Assembly (NCBI GenBank): GCA_029465975.1
Contig: CM055728.1
Span: 4,846,535-4,910,534, forward strand
Reading direction: 5' to 3'
Source of the DNA: Dallia pectoralis
Taxonomy: Eukaryota; Chordata; Actinopteri; Esociformes; Umbridae
Length of the DNA stretch: 64,000 nucleotides
Below the pieces are notes generated by a model, which searched no databases, was not told the origin of the DNA, and saw only the letters and a list, made by a program, of their open reading frames with translations. This document shows, piece by piece, positions 1 to 12,119 of the stretch. Each line of letters begins with the position of its first letter. Positions within the stretch are counted from its first letter, which is position 1. Both the position numbers and the translations under genes were made by a program.

Positions 1-107
1 ACTCACACACATGCAGACAGAGACACACACTGACTCACAGCACACAAATATGCACACTAATAAACACACAGAACAAACATGCATATAGACAAATAATCTC
101 CCATACG

Positions 108-149
<42 letters not shown>
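1..149. repeat. CA-rich microsatellite
   Basis: The first 150 bases are CA-rich, with a pure (CA)n run at about 110-149. This is a simple repeat in intronic DNA upstream of the first visible exon. No coding or regulatory signal is seen in it. Confidence 0.9.
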
Positions 150-154
<5 letters not shown>

Positions 155-1015
155 ATTTATCACATGTATCCCTCGTCTACATTATCTTTCTAGACCTGCT
201 CTTTCAACACAGGTGGACGTTGGTGGTGAGCAGGAATCTAGGATGGAGACATTAAAGCAGAGGACAGGCTGCTCTGATGTTGGGCTGTGTCTCTGGTTAC
301 CTCTGTTCCTCACTGTCCTAATTATCTGGGACAGAATCCCAACTAGGCATGCTCTACTGCAGAATATTTAGTTTCAATTCCTGTCTTTTTCAACCACTTT
401 AATCGGATGATTGTGTGAGTATGTTACACAAAAATAAATAAGATATTTTTGTAAATGAACTCTGAGAATCCAGTTTACAGTGCACGAACACCAATAATTC
501 TCAATAATCAATGTTTCTTAACCTGGCAATCATTTTTAATGCAGGTTAAGAAGACGTTTTATTACACACATTTTAATTGTTTGGTATCCTCACTCAATTT
601 TGTTCAGTTTTCAAGTCAGCATAATGTGACTTGATGTTGCCTGTGATGCGTTAGATTGTGACTAGGTCTTCTGTCACAACTCCCCACGAAGACATTCTAC
701 CGCCATCTACGGGCAGGCTTTGGCGTTTGTTGTCACTGGCTGTCTAGTGCCACCGCCCCCTTAATCACTACTTTGTCATGTCTCGTCCTTGCACACATCA
801 ATGGTGTCCATTACCTTATTAGTACTCATATATAGGTTCCCTGTGTTTGGCCATTTCTATGTTAGGTATTGTTGCATGTTGTGTGAGTTTGGTGTTGTTT
901 TTGTCAAATCTATGTTCAATCTCCTTTATCTTCATGTGGAGCTCTTTTTAGTGTCTTTATTTAGCGCTGCGTCACTTTGGATAGACGCTTTGGATAGACT
1001 ATCGTTAAAAAATCT
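150..1015. other. Intronic DNA, nothing recognised
   Basis: AT-rich non-coding sequence with only short open frames and no splice-flanked conserved frame. I recognise no repeat family here. It presumably belongs to the erc2 intron that lies 5' of the exon at 3075. Confidence 0.5.
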
Positions 1016-1822
1016 TCCATTTTGCAGCAATAACAGTCTTGCAAACCTTTTGCCAACCATTCTAGTTGAAAAGTAATCGGTAGAGAGCTTTCTGAAGCAC
1101 ATCCCACAAGTTGGATTGGCTTGATGGGCACTTCCTGCATACCAAACGGTCAAGCTACTCCCTAAGCAACATCAAAATTTGATTTGTCTGTCCATTACAC
1201 TTTCTCCAATCTTCCTCTGACAATCTTAATCCTTTCTTCTTTTTGCCAGTCTGAGATATGGCTTTTTCTTTGCAACTCTGCCTAGAGGGCCAGGCCATCC
1301 TGGAATCGCTTCCTTAGTTTTGACGTTGTGACTGGTGTTTTGTGGGTTCTATAAAATAAAGCTGACGGACACTCTAGTGTTTTTGTCTTCTTGCCCAGTT
1401 GTATGCTGGGCCCTCCCACTCATCTTCCTATTCTGGTTAGAGCCTGTTTGGGATGTTCTGTGGGAGTAGTAGTACACAGCGTTTAAAATTTTGCACATGG
1501 AATAGTCTTCATCTCTCAGACATGAATAGAGAAAGGTCTTCTTTCTGGACATTTTGAGTCTGTTTGCTCAATCCTATGTATGTATTACATTTTGAGTCTG
1601 TTTGCTCAATTCTATGTATGTATTACATTTTGAGTCTGTTTGCTCAAGCCTATGTATGTATTACATTTTGAGTCTGTTTGCTCAATCCTATGTATGTATT
1701 ACATTTTGAGTCTGTTTGCTCAGTCCTATTTATGTATTACATTTTGAGTCTGTTTGCTCAATCCTATTTATGTAGAGATGTAAAGATTTCTAAGTGACCC
1801 CAAACTTTTGAATGATAGTGCT
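1016..1822 (-). mobile_element. Degenerate Tc1-like transposon, transposase remnant on minus strand
   Basis: On the minus strand 1349-1552 encodes the N-terminal DNA-binding part of a Tc1 transposase: start codon at 1552, then motifs such as DEDYSMCKIL, NAVYYYSHRT and GSNQNRKMSGR, which match the paired-like helix-turn-helix region of fish Tc1 elements (family knowledge). The DNA at 1080-1150 (around CCCACAAGTTGGATTGGCTT) continues the same family toward the catalytic region, but with deletions and stops, so the gene is dead. The right end at about 1785-1820 (TAAGTGACCCCAAACTTTTG) is the inverted terminal repeat of this family. A 38-bp tandem expansion sits between the transposase start and the terminus. 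A second, independent copy of the same family begins near 16165. Confidence 0.85.
1550..1777. repeat. 38-bp minisatellite, 6 copies, inside the Tc1 remnant
   Basis: Six tandem copies of a 38-bp unit start at 1550, 1588, 1626, 1664, 1702 and 1740, with key string TTTTGAGTCTGTTTGCTCAA. The first unit overlaps the transposase start codon (minus strand, 1550-1552), so the array grew from the 5' edge of the Tc1 transposase gene. Copies differ by one or two bases. Confidence 0.95.
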
Positions 1823-1869
1823 TGTGCATATTCTGTTGTAGGTGTCTGCCAAATTGTTGAGCAAACTCA

Positions 1870-2500
1870 CTAAACTCCCTTTACAAAGATTTTATGAACA
1901 CTATTGCTGCGTATATAATGCAGGGTCCTCTTATCTGACCACCTCATCTTCAATTCCTCGCCCCTACTGTTCAATCTTGTTGTAACTGCTTCTTGTACTC
2001 TCGTTTTTAGTCTTTCTTTCAATGTCTGCCAAAGTGAAAATGTCTTCAGCCTAGCTTTCTCCCACTCTCTCAATTCTAACCCAATTATGTGTACCCCACT
2101 GACCACCACAATTAACAAATCTCTCTCAGAGATCAACCTCTCACATTTTTGGCATTGAAGTAGAGATGACAATCTTTGCGTACATAACCAGCCCACCCAC
2201 AAAAAAAACAAAAAAGCCCCACAACGGGCAGATAAAAAAGAAACAAAAAACAAACTGCTTCATTTCATTTGCATTTGTGGTTGTTATGTACGGTCCTTTC
2301 ACCTCTTTCACTACAATAACACAATATCTAAAGCGATCAGCGATCTTAGAGATATTTGTGTGTTATTAGGTATACTAGACCTTTTCAAGATCCTTCAATC
2401 TCTGATAAACATTTATAACATAAAAGTAAATCTAGCTACATGAAGAGCTACATGAAGTGAGTATAGCAGGACAGGAGGCTTCTTTCACAGCAATGTCATT
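1870..2500. other. Intronic DNA, nothing recognised
   Basis: Non-coding sequence with short open frames of low complexity and A-rich patches. I see no conserved frame and no repeat family that I can name. Confidence 0.4.
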
Positions 2501-2502
2501 TG

Positions 2503-2998
2503 TTATATTAGTCCACTGATGATTTCTTTTGTCGTCAGGACAGCCTTAGGAAACTGACTGATGAAGTGATGTCTGATTTGCCGGGCTTCACTCGACGCTT
2601 CACTCATTTGCGGAGGCATCTTTATTTTGATTTCCTCATAGTACATAACGTGTTTTGCTTTGAGGTGATAGAACAGATGGCTTGTGTTACCACCTTTCGC
2701 AGCCTCTGTCGTCCGGCACGCTTTGCAGATTACCATTTTCTGCTCTTTTTTAGTCATATCCACATAAAAGTCTGTTTGACCAACCCCTCTTCTTTGCTTT
2801 CAGTCATTTCTTTCGTTTATGAACAGGGCTGTATGGGATGTCACATTTTCCAGAGGATTCGCTGGCGTAGGCTGACGCTGATATTGATGAAGCCTAAAGC
2901 AATTATTTCGTCTCGGAAAGCTATAGTCAAAATCCATACCGTAGGCCAAATTCATACCGGTATATTTTTTCACCGTTCATACCGTCCACCCCAGGTTT
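2503..2998 (-). mobile_element. hAT transposon fragment with BED-type zinc finger
   Basis: The minus strand 2503-2763 encodes an 86-residue stretch with a BED-finger signature: CKACRTTEAA followed by NTSHLFYHLKAKH (C-x2-C ... H-x4-H spacing). Such fingers form the N-terminus of hAT transposases and of domesticated ZBED proteins (family knowledge). The frame is closed by stops upstream, and no catalytic domain follows within the window. To the right, 2930-2998 holds repeated 'ataccg' motifs (CATACCGGTATATTTTTTCA) that look like the sub-terminal region of such an element. A domesticated gene is unlikely, given no splice context and no extended frame. Confidence 0.6.
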
Positions 2999-3074
2999 TT
3001 AGGTTTCATTCACCATTGTTACTGTGTTGATAATGTCCTGATGTGGATCTGTGTGCATGTGATTTGATTGACAG

Positions 3075-3242
3075 GTAGATCAGCAGAAGCAGGAGCTGAA
3101 TAAGAAGGATGCGGAGATGCAGGCCTTACAGACCAAACTGGATGCTCTAACCAATCAGAACTCAGATTGCAAACAGCACATAGCGGTGCTCAAAGAGTCC
3201 CTCAACGCCAAGGAACAACGCGGTACGACCCTGCAGACTGAG
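3075..3242 (+). CDS. erc2: erc2-like exon a (56 codons): ERC/CAST coiled-coil segment
   Basis: Internal coding exon of a presynaptic active-zone scaffold of the ERC/ELKS/CAST family. CAST/ERC2 binds RIM, bassoon, piccolo and liprin-alpha under the presynaptic membrane (family knowledge). The exon is open through 168 bp, begins after AG at 3073-3074 and ends GAG|gtgagt at 3243, so it is phase 0 at both ends. The translation is charged and coiled-coil-like, starting VDQQKQELNKKDAEM and including LQTKLDALTNQNSDCKQHI and VLKESLNAKEQ. The string NQNSDCKQHI fits ERC2 better than ERC1 from memory of the mammalian proteins. The polypyrimidine tract is weak, but homology and frame support the acceptor. 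The next exon, at 30029, continues the family order directly. Confidence 0.9.
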
Positions 3243-3928
3243 GTGAGTGTGGTTCGTTGAATACTGCACGCAGAACACACACGTTCAGTGTTTCGAGACT
3301 GGCATGTGTCGGTCTTACCCACTCAAATGCTCTCCTCTCAGTCACCTTGAACTGACTGCTGTGGACGTTTGAGCTACGGGAGGCTGGCAGCATTTTTCAT
3401 CTCTCTGCCTTTGAAGTCCTACTTCTAATGATTTTATCATTCACACAGTGGATGGGTTGAGGTGGGGGGTGATGGTAGATGGGGGGCGCAGTACGGCAGG
3501 TTAGCATTTTTGGCTCCCCCAAACTTTGGTGGAGTTGGAAGCGATACTTTAGATGTCTTTGTGCGCGGCAGCTTAGAAAGCGGCCCACTAACGATGTCCA
3601 CTCTTCATTACAGGAAGCAATTTTGGCCAAAATTAAGGTCTAATGGTCTATACATGTGCAAGGAATTTTGGCGCAGGGGTGAGCCGAATACATCATACTT
3701 AAAGAGCCGGCTTTCACTGGATGGTGTCTGAGTGTGCATTGGTGTATTTTGAGTTTCTCTCCGTGTGTATGTGGGTTGCTAAGTGTGTTTAGTATGTGTG
3801 TGTGTGTATATTCAAAGAGTAAAAAAATGACTGGCTGTAATGCACCTGACACTGGACACTTCAGTTGAACATAAGAAGCCTTCTGGGATACGGATGGCTG
3901 TAATGGGATCTGTCAGACCAGATCAAGC

Positions 3929-3937
3929 ACACACACA

Positions 3938-3999
<62 letters not shown>

Positions 4000-4004
4000 C
4001 ACAG

Positions 4005-4040
<36 letters not shown>

Positions 4041-4041
4041 A

Positions 4042-4081
<40 letters not shown>
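3929..4081. repeat. CA microsatellite with CAGACA interruptions
   Basis: About 150 bp of (CA)n broken by a few CAGACA/CATAGACA variants. It gives long Cys-Val frames on the minus strand that are artefacts of the repeat. Confidence 0.95.
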
Positions 4082-4082
<1 letters not shown>

Positions 4083-5079
4083 CCAGTCCCGACCGCTTCC
4101 CTCTCATCTCTGGCCTTTCGTAGTTTTCGTTATGACAAGTCCGTTTTTCCTTCAGTGGGAATGGCTTGGGTTTCCTAAATGATTTCTTAAAGAGGGTTAA
4201 GTGGGTGGAGGATGAGACTGTGGCGGTGCAAAGTGTCTCCGTTCCCCAGGCTTGGGCCCACATTCCTCTGGCCGTTGTCAATCAAAGTGGCAGATAGAGA
4301 ACAGACGTTGAAATGTTCTCACGGCATAACCCCCATCAACCCGTGCCTACGTATCCTTCAGCCAATCCCAGTTGTCCCCACTACAGCCTCCACTCCTTTG
4401 CGACTGACGGTCATTACACTGCTCCGGGGGGGTTGGGAGGAAGAGATGCCCGGAGAACAGAGAAGCCACTGTGATTGGGCAAAAATGGAGGAATGGAATG
4501 AAAGCGAAGAATGAAAGTGCATTTATCAGTCAGTGAAACTTGAATACGGATCATAAATGAGTTTGATTTAAACAAATCTCTCGGTTTTTTATCTGGGAAT
4601 CGAAAGATATGAGGCTTTTGTCTGCCCCGGATGTCAGTTGAAATATAACCCTGTTCTATGTGTGGGGGGTGGGTTTCTGTTCTTTTGAAACAACACACGT
4701 GCGATCAGGTAACTAATCACGCGGCCTTCGTGCATATTTAACCCGACATTCAGGCAGCAACAGGATGCAGACCAGTGTTGGCACTGTTTGCTGAAGGCTC
4801 TATTGTCACTGTTTTACTGTGAGTTGACTCACAAGGATAATGAATTGATTGGCTTCGCCGTGCCTGACTGTCTCTGTAAACATGGAGTTGAACCTATCCC
4901 TGATGCATGTGTACCCGGGTCACCGGCTCTGTTTGGGGGGGGGCATTGGGGGTATGGGATCCGACCAACTATGAACGCTGTGCTGCTGCATGCGACCTTT
5001 GATGAATCCTGAGAAGTAATCCCATCTGTGCATGTTCTTAACAAAATTAGCTGGCTTGAGCCGACACGTATGCTGTGCA
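4082..5079. other. Intronic DNA, nothing recognised
   Basis: About 1 kb of mixed-composition intron sequence. Short open frames of 94-105 codons have no family resemblance, and no splice-flanked frame or known repeat was recognised. Confidence 0.4.
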
Positions 5080-6650
5080 TACTTAAACCGTATCCCAATA
5101 CCAGGGAACAGTATGCTGGTGGGTGCATACTTAAACCGTATCCCAATACCAGGGAACAGTATGCTGGTGGGGTACAGACTCAATCTGTATCACAATACCA
5201 CGGAACAGTATGCTGGTGGGGTACAGACTCAATCTGTATCACAATACCAGGGAACAGTATGCTGGTGGGGTGCAGACTCAATCTGTATCACAATTCCAGG
5301 GAACAGTATGCTGGTGGGTGCAGACTCAATCTGTATCACAATACCAGGGAACAGTATGCTGGTGGGGTGCAGACTCAATCTGTATCACAATACCAGGGAA
5401 CAGTATGCTGGTGGGTGCAGACTTAAACCGTATCCCAATACCACGGAACAGTATGCTGGTGGGTACAGACTCAATCTGTATCACAATACCAGGGAACAGT
5501 ATGCTGGTGGGTGCAGACTCAATCTGTATCACAATACCAGGGAACAGTATGCTGGTGGGGTACAGACTCAATCTGTATCACAATACCAGGGAACAGTATG
5601 CTGGTGGGGTGCAGACTCAATCTGTATCACAATACCAGGGAACAGGCTGAAGACTCAATCTGTATGCTATGCTGGTGGGGTACAGACTCAATCTGTATCA
5701 CAATACCAGGGAACAGTATGCTGGTGGGTACAGACTCAATCTGTATCACAATACCAGGAAACAGTCTGCTGGTGGGGTACAGACTCAATCTGTATCACAA
5801 TACCAGGAAACAGTATGCTGGTGGGGTACAGACTCAATCTGTATCACAATACCAGGAAACAGTATGCTGGTGGGGTACAGACTCAATCTGTATCACAATA
5901 CCAGGGAACAGTATGCTGGTGGGGTAGAGACTCAATCTGTATCACAATACCAGGGAACAGTATGCTGGTGGGGTAGAGACTCAATCTGTATCACAATACC
6001 AGGGAACAGTATGCTGGTGGGGTACAGACTCAATCTGTATCACAATACCAGGGAACAGTATGCTGGTGGGGTAGAGACTCAATCTGTATCACAATACCAG
6101 GGAACAGTATGCTGGTGGGGTGCAGACTCAATCTGTATCACAATACCAGGGAACAGTATGCTGGTGGGGTGCAGACTCAATCTTTATAACAATACCAGGG
6201 AACAGTATGCTGGTGGGGTACAGACTCAATCTGTATCACAATACCAGGGAACAGTATGCTGGTGGGGTACAGACTCAATCTGTATCACAATACCAGGGAA
6301 CAGTATGCTGGTGGGGTACAGACTCAATCTGTATCACAATACCAGGAAACAGTATGCTGGTGGGGTGCAGACTCAATCTGTATCACAATACCAGGGAACA
6401 GTATGCTGGTGGGGTACAGACTCGATCTGTATCACAATACCAGGGAACAGTATGCTGGTGGGGTGCAGACTCAATCTGTATCACAATACCAGGGAACAGT
6501 ATGCTGGTGGGGTACAGACTCAATCTGTATCACAATACCAGGGAACTGTATGCTGGTGGGGTGCAGACTCAATCTGTATCACAATACCAGGGAACAGTAT
6601 GCTGGTGGGGTGCAGACTCGATCTGTATCACAATACCAGGGAACGTATGC
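5080..6650. repeat. 49-bp minisatellite, about 32 copies
   Basis: Tandem array of a 49-bp unit (48-bp variants lack one G), containing ACAGACTCAATCTGTATCAC and CAGGGAACAGTATGCTGGTG. The first two units are a diverged type (ACTTAAACCGTATCCCAATA), which recurs near 5420. One unit at about 5641-5690 is internally rearranged. The unit has few stop codons, so overlapping forward frames of up to 415 codons arise. They are not genes: each frame is the same repeat read out of phase. Confidence 0.97.
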
Positions 6651-6837
6651 TGGGGCGCCAGGGATGGTGTGTGTGTGGTCGAGCGCTCAAAACCTGTTTA
6701 AATACCAGTCCACTTTATATACTGCATAGTAAACTGCAATTAGTGCGTTGGACTGGGATGTCACATATCGTACTGCATAGCCTAGTTGTTATCCAGTTTT
6801 GTCCGCTATTGTGTCTGCGCGTGTCTGGTTTTTGCAC

Positions 6838-6890
6838 GGGTGTGTGTGTGCACGCGCGGGTGTGTGTGCGTGCGTGTGTGTGTGCATGTG
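6838..6890. repeat. GT/GC-rich simple repeat
   Basis: A short alternating purine-pyrimidine tract (tgtgtgcacgcgcgggtgtg type). The surrounding 6650-7660 is intron sequence in which I recognise nothing else. Confidence 0.8.
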
Positions 6891-7660
6891 TTGTTCTTTC
6901 CTTGCCTTCATTGTGATGAATGGCCTGCAAGGGTAGTGAGTCGTGAAAAGAGATGTGGTCTAAACTATGCAGACTATCCATCTGTCTTTCTGCTCTCTCT
7001 TTCTGCGTCTCTCTCCCTGTCTATTTTGATATTGCTGTGTTTCTGTAGTTATTTCCAGGATCAGACTCAGACTGGTGATTAAAGGGCATCTGAGCACGTC
7101 AAGGCAGGTGAGAACCTTAATGTGGGAAGAGACTTAGAATTAGTTGCCTTGGCTGTGATAGTCAGGCTTAATCCCGGGATGTGTGTCCTAAATCCTAAAC
7201 CGTTTAACAGTAGAGTTGCTGTGAACAGATCTGGATTCTTAACATGTTTTTTGCCACTATCTTATTGACATTTTAATTGGTTCTGACACACGTTGAACTG
7301 CTTGAAATGGGACTAATCGGCCTAGTTTAAACTCATTTGCCCTGGTTCGACCGCTGTGGCCGTTCTACAGCTGTCCCCCGATCCCTGGTTCCGCCTGTGC
7401 GGTATTGGTTGTGGTGCGAGCAGGGGAGAGCCAGGGCCCCCCCAGAACAAACATGGTCAGGTCAAAAAGAAAGCCCTTGCGTACAGCAGAATCCATGTGG
7501 AAAAACCATAAAACTTGAGTTCTAGAGTTCTGAGTAAGGATGAGATATTTAATGGTTTACACAGAGTGACACGCTAACTGGTGTGTGACGCACAAATTGT
7601 CAAAAACATGCAGATGCTTGCGCTAACCTCGGACAGACAATCTGCACGCTCACAAACATA

Positions 7661-8742
7661 GGACACGCTAGAACATTAACACATTACACGCTAGGATATT
7701 AACACAAGATGCGATAGGACATTAACGTAAGACACGCTAGGACATTAACACAAACATGCTAGAACATTAAGACAAGACACGCTAGGATATTAACACAAGA
7801 TGCGATAGGACATTAACGCAAGATACACTAGGACATTAACACAAGACACGCTAGGATATTAACACAAGACACAATAGGACATTAACACTAACGTGCTAGG
7901 ACATTAACACAAGAGACGCTAGGACATTAACACAAGACACGCTAGGATATTAACACAACATGCAATAGGACATTAACGCAAGACGCGATAGGACATTAAC
8001 ACAAACATGCTAGGATATTAACACAAGACACAATAGGACATTAACACTAACATGCTAGGGCATTAACACAAGATACACTAGGACATTAACACAAACATGC
8101 TAGGACATTAACACAAGACACGCTAGGACATTAACGCAAACATGCTAGGACATTAACACAAGACACGCTAGGATATTAACACAAGACACGCTAGGATATT
8201 AACACAAAACAGGCTAGGACATTAACACAAGAGACGCTAGGACATTAACACAAGACACACTAGAATATTAAAACATGACACGCTAGGACATTAACACAAG
8301 ATGCGATAGGACATTAAAACAAAACACGCTGGGACATTAACACAAGACACACTAGGACATTAACACAAGACACGCTAGGATATTAACACAACATGCAATA
8401 GGACATTAACGCAAGACGCGATAGGACATTAACACAAACATGCTAGGATATTAACACAAGACACAATAGGACATTAACACTAACATGCTAGGGCATTAAC
8501 ACAAGATACACTAGGACATTAACACAAACATGCTAGGACATTAACACAAGACACGCTAGGACATTAACGCAAACATGCTAGGACATTAACACAAGACACG
8601 CTAGGATATTAACACAAGACACGCTAGGACATTAACACAAGACACGCTAGGATATTAAAACATGACACGCTAGGACATTAACACAAAACGCGATAGGACA
8701 TTAATACAAGACATGCATTAACACAAGACACGCTAGGACAGT
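7661..8742. repeat. 23-bp minisatellite, about 47 copies with internal long duplication
   Basis: Tandem units of 21-23 bp typified by ACACGCTAGGACATTAACAC, with variants (aggatatt, gcgatagg, caatagg, aacatgctagg). A block at about 7923-8193 is repeated with a 433-bp offset at about 8356-8626, keeping the same order of variants, so the array also grew by a segmental duplication of roughly 12 units. No long open frame results. A CA-rich tail follows to 8822. Confidence 0.97.
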
Positions 8743-8822
8743 GAAAATAAAGACACATACATAAACACAGACATTCATACACACAAACATAGAACACACG
8801 CACACACCCACACACACACATA

Positions 8823-9546
8823 GTTATTCATCAGTTTTTGGGCTGGGGCGAAAAATCTTGCCTGGGAAGTCGTATGCTACTGTGTAAGACTATTTACAAA
8901 CAGAAAACAAGGTTGATGTTAGCTTGAGTTTCTGTTAGCTCTTCAACTTCTTCATCTAGTCCTACCTTAACAACAGCATAAATGGGTTATGTGCCACAAC
9001 TGGTTAAAAATATTAGAATATTAGGTCTTGGATATGGATTCTCTCTCCGTGTGTCTCTGTGTGTTTCGAAAGACAATGGCTACCGTTCTATGGAGTTTGA
9101 CCTCTTCTCTCCTCAGGGTCACTCTGATTAGCTAAGGCCACTTAACCCCTAGAGTAGAACCATCACACACACCAAACTATAAAGCCAAGATGTAGCACCT
9201 ACACTGTAATTCCAAAATATGTCAAAACTACAGACTCATGCACAAAGTCAACTGAATTCCAGTCAGCGGCGAGCCGAAGGCCGAGTAAGCCCTTAGAACC
9301 CCAAACCATGAGTCCACCACCCCCACGCAGTCACTTCATTCTGCAAAAACCCAGTCAGCATAGCAGTCAGGGCAGCTTCATTATCTTCCCTACAGCCTTC
9401 ATCGGCTGCTTATGTCTCGATGAGATCAAAAAAGTCCCTCTATATTTGTCTTTGCCCCTCGGTCGTCTTTCTCTCTGAGGGCGTGTGCATCACTAACTCC
9501 GTTTTGACATGTGGTAGCAATTATATTCCTGTTTTTCAAATGCAAC
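8823..9546. other. Intronic DNA, nothing recognised
   Basis: Unique-looking intron sequence between two tandem arrays. No conserved frame or known repeat was recognised. A short (CA)n run follows at 9547-9571. Confidence 0.4.
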
Positions 9547-9710
9547 ACACACACACACACACACACACACATGGGAACAAGGGCACATACACCCACATCT
9601 TCTCTGACACATCCGCTTGCTCTACTACACAGGCCTACATTTCCGTGGACATGCCTACCTGTATGTGCTGCAGACAAATCTACTGTTTGCAGCACCCTAA
9701 TTAGATTGTC

Positions 9711-10745
9711 CCTGTGTCTGTCTGTCTGTCTGTCTGTCTCAGTGTCTGTCTGTCTCAGTGTCTGCCCTTCTCTCTATCTGCCCTTCTCTCTATCTGCCCT
9801 TCTCTCTATCTGCCCTTCTCTCTGTTTTGCCCTTCTCTCTGTCTGCCCTTCTCTCTATCTGCCCTTCTCTCTGTCTGCCCTTCTCTCTGTCTGCCCTTCT
9901 CTCTATCTGCCCTTCTCTCTGTCTGCCCTTCTCTCTGTCTGCCCTTCTCTCTATCTGCCCTTCTCTCTGTCTGCCCTTCTCTCTGTCTGCCCTTCTCTCT
10001 GTCTGCCCTTCTCTCTGTCTGCCCTTCTCTCTGTCTGCCCTTCTCTCTGTCTGCCCTTCTCTCTATCTGCCCTTCTCTCTATCTGCCCTTCTCTCTATCT
10101 GCCCTTCTCTCTATCTGCCCTTCTCTCTATCTGCCCTTCTCTCTATCTGCCCTTCTCTCTGTCTGCCCTTCTCTCTATCTGCCCTTCTCTCTATCTGCCC
10201 TTCTCTCTGTCTGCCCTTCTCTCTATCTGCCCTTCTCTCTATCTGCCCTTCTCTCTATCCGCCCTTCTCTCTATCCGCCCTTCTCTCTGTTTTGCCCTTC
10301 TCTCTGTCTGCCCTTCTCTCTGTCTGCCCTTCTCTCTGTCTGCCCTTCTCTCTGTCTGCCCTTCTCTCTGTCTGCCCTTCTCTCTATCTGCCCTTCTCTC
10401 TGTCTGCCCTTCTCTCTGTCTGCCCTTCTCTCTATCTGCCCTTCTCTCTATCTGCCCTTCTCTCTATCTGCCCTTCTCTCTATCTGCCCTTCTCTCTATC
10501 TGCCCTTCTCTCTATCTGCCCTTCTCTCTATCTGCCCTTCTCTCTGTCTGCCCTTCTCTCTGTCTGCCCTTCTCTCTGTCTGCCCTTCTCTCTGTCTGCC
10601 CTTCTCTCTGTCTGCCCTTCTCTCTGTCTGCCCTTCTCTCTGTCTGCCCTTCTCTCTGTCTGCCCTTCTCTCTGTCTGCCCTTCTCTCTGTCTGCCCTTC
10701 TCTATGTCTGCCCTTCTCTCTGTCTGCCCTTCTCTCTGTCTGTCG
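9711..10745. repeat. 16-bp polypyrimidine minisatellite, about 61 copies
   Basis: Units of 16 bp (CCCTTCTCTCTGTCTG, alternating with a CTCTATCTG form) run almost without interruption, preceded by a (TCTG)n stretch. The + strand is overwhelmingly pyrimidine. Because 16 is not a multiple of three and the unit has no stop in any frame, all three forward frames stay open for 350-459 codons; none is a gene. A variant with CTCTGTTTTGCCC occurs near 9830 and again near 10288, marking an internal block duplication. Confidence 0.97.
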
Positions 10746-11470
10746 GTTTGTCACTCTCACTGCTAGTTCATTATCTATTAAGGAAGTACATGTGTGTGGT
10801 TCTGCAGTCTCCTTCTGCCTGTTAGGAACTGTGTCCATGGCAGCTGATGATGATTGCTCTTCCTTTCAGCCGGAGTCTGTGGGTGAATAGAGTGGTACTT
10901 CAGACATTTTTGGGGGGTGCAGCGCAAGTACATTAAGTCCGGAAGGTGAGGCAATGCGATGGGGGAGGGTAGAGGAATGGACAGGGGGGCAGACGTCTTT
11001 CCTTTGGCCATAAATCACCTGGATAAACACGATTACACCTCAGACATTTATAAAGTGCTGCACCCCCGTTAATAATTTGGCCCAACCAATAATTCAAGAA
11101 ATGAAGAATGCAGTTGGTCTGTCATGCAAGTGGGACTCTCCTCCACAACGGAAATGTCTGCCCTCTGGGAAAGTCATTTCTCATGCTTGTTTTCTAACTC
11201 GTACACAAACGCATGCATTTGGGTGTTTATGTGTATGTAGGTTGTTTTTCATATTTAGGGTCAGGAGTTATGGGTGGGTAACTCTATTGTAATTACACGT
11301 ATCACTACTGCTCCTGGTTTACAGAAGGAACAGTTCATTCTGCTGGGCAGGAAATGGAAAGCCTGGAAACAGGATTCAGCAGCTGGCAAGGAGCATTTGG
11401 AAATGGTCAGGGAAAATAATCAAACATGAAGCTAGTGTTAATGAGGGAGAACGCCTTGATGTCTTGTGCT

Positions 11471-11877
11471 GTGTGTGTGTGTGTGTGTGTGTGCCCATAT
11501 GTGTGTGAGGTGTCTCCTTATGGTTGTGAGGTGTCTCCATATGTGTGTGAGGTGTCTCCTTATGTGTGTGTGTGTGTGTGTCTCCATATGTGTGTGAGGT
11601 GTCTCCTTATGTGTGTGTGTGTGTCTCCATATGTGTGTGAGGTGTCTCCTTATGTGCTGTGTGTGTGTCTCCATATGTGTGTGAGGTGTCTCCTTATGTG
11701 TGTGTGTGTGTCTCCATATGTGGGTGAGGTGTCTCCTTATGTGTGTGTGTGTGTGTGTGTCTCCATATGTGTGTGAGGTGTCTCCTTATGTGCTGTGTGT
11801 GTGTCTCCATATGTGTGTGAGGTGTCTCCTTATGTGCTGTGTGTGTGTCTCCATATGTGTGTGAGGTGTCTCCTTTC
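11471..11877. repeat. GT microsatellite/minisatellite compound array
   Basis: Alternation of (GT)n runs of variable length with a fixed core (GTGAGGTGTCTCCTTATGTG and TGTCTCCATATGTGTGTGAG). About nine core copies are spaced 40-60 bp apart depending on GT length. Frames through it are repeat artefacts. Confidence 0.93.
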
Positions 11878-12107
11878 TTTAACTGTTGTTACTATAATGA
11901 TGATGGATCATATATAGACTTCATGGAGAGTGACGAGCAGCTGTTTTTGGGTTAAAGTTAGATGGCAACAGAGGACAGAACCTGTCCACTAGAGCTTAAC
12001 TATATCCCTCTTCAGCCATCTTGGATGAGAGAACCACTTTCATTATGAAAGAAGACATTACCCCTGACTGGCATTGCTTTCCTAATGTAACAGTTATTAA
12101 CATCAAT

Positions 12108-12119
12108 AGAACTGTTACA
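12108..12119 (+). repeat. Left 12-bp target-site duplication of LINE insertion
   Basis: AGAACTGTTACA directly precedes the LINE and recurs exactly at 15321-15332 after its 3' end. The 12-bp direct repeat marks a target-primed integration event. Confidence 0.9.

Noticed and set aside
2503..2763. Domesticated ZBED gene
   Set aside because: Only the BED finger is present, with stops on either side and no catalytic or linker domains; a transposon fragment is simpler.
5028..6916. Several overlapping forward frames of 130-415 codons
   Set aside because: They are the 49-bp minisatellite read in different phases; no start context, splice sites or family resemblance.
7661..8742. CRISPR-like array
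   Set aside because: Units are contiguous with no unique spacers, no cas genes are present and the context is a vertebrate intron; it is a minisatellite.
9511..10890. Cys/Ser/Leu/Pro-rich frames of 350-459 codons in three phases
   Set aside because: A stop-free 16-bp repeat unit keeps every forward frame open; composition is that of the repeat.
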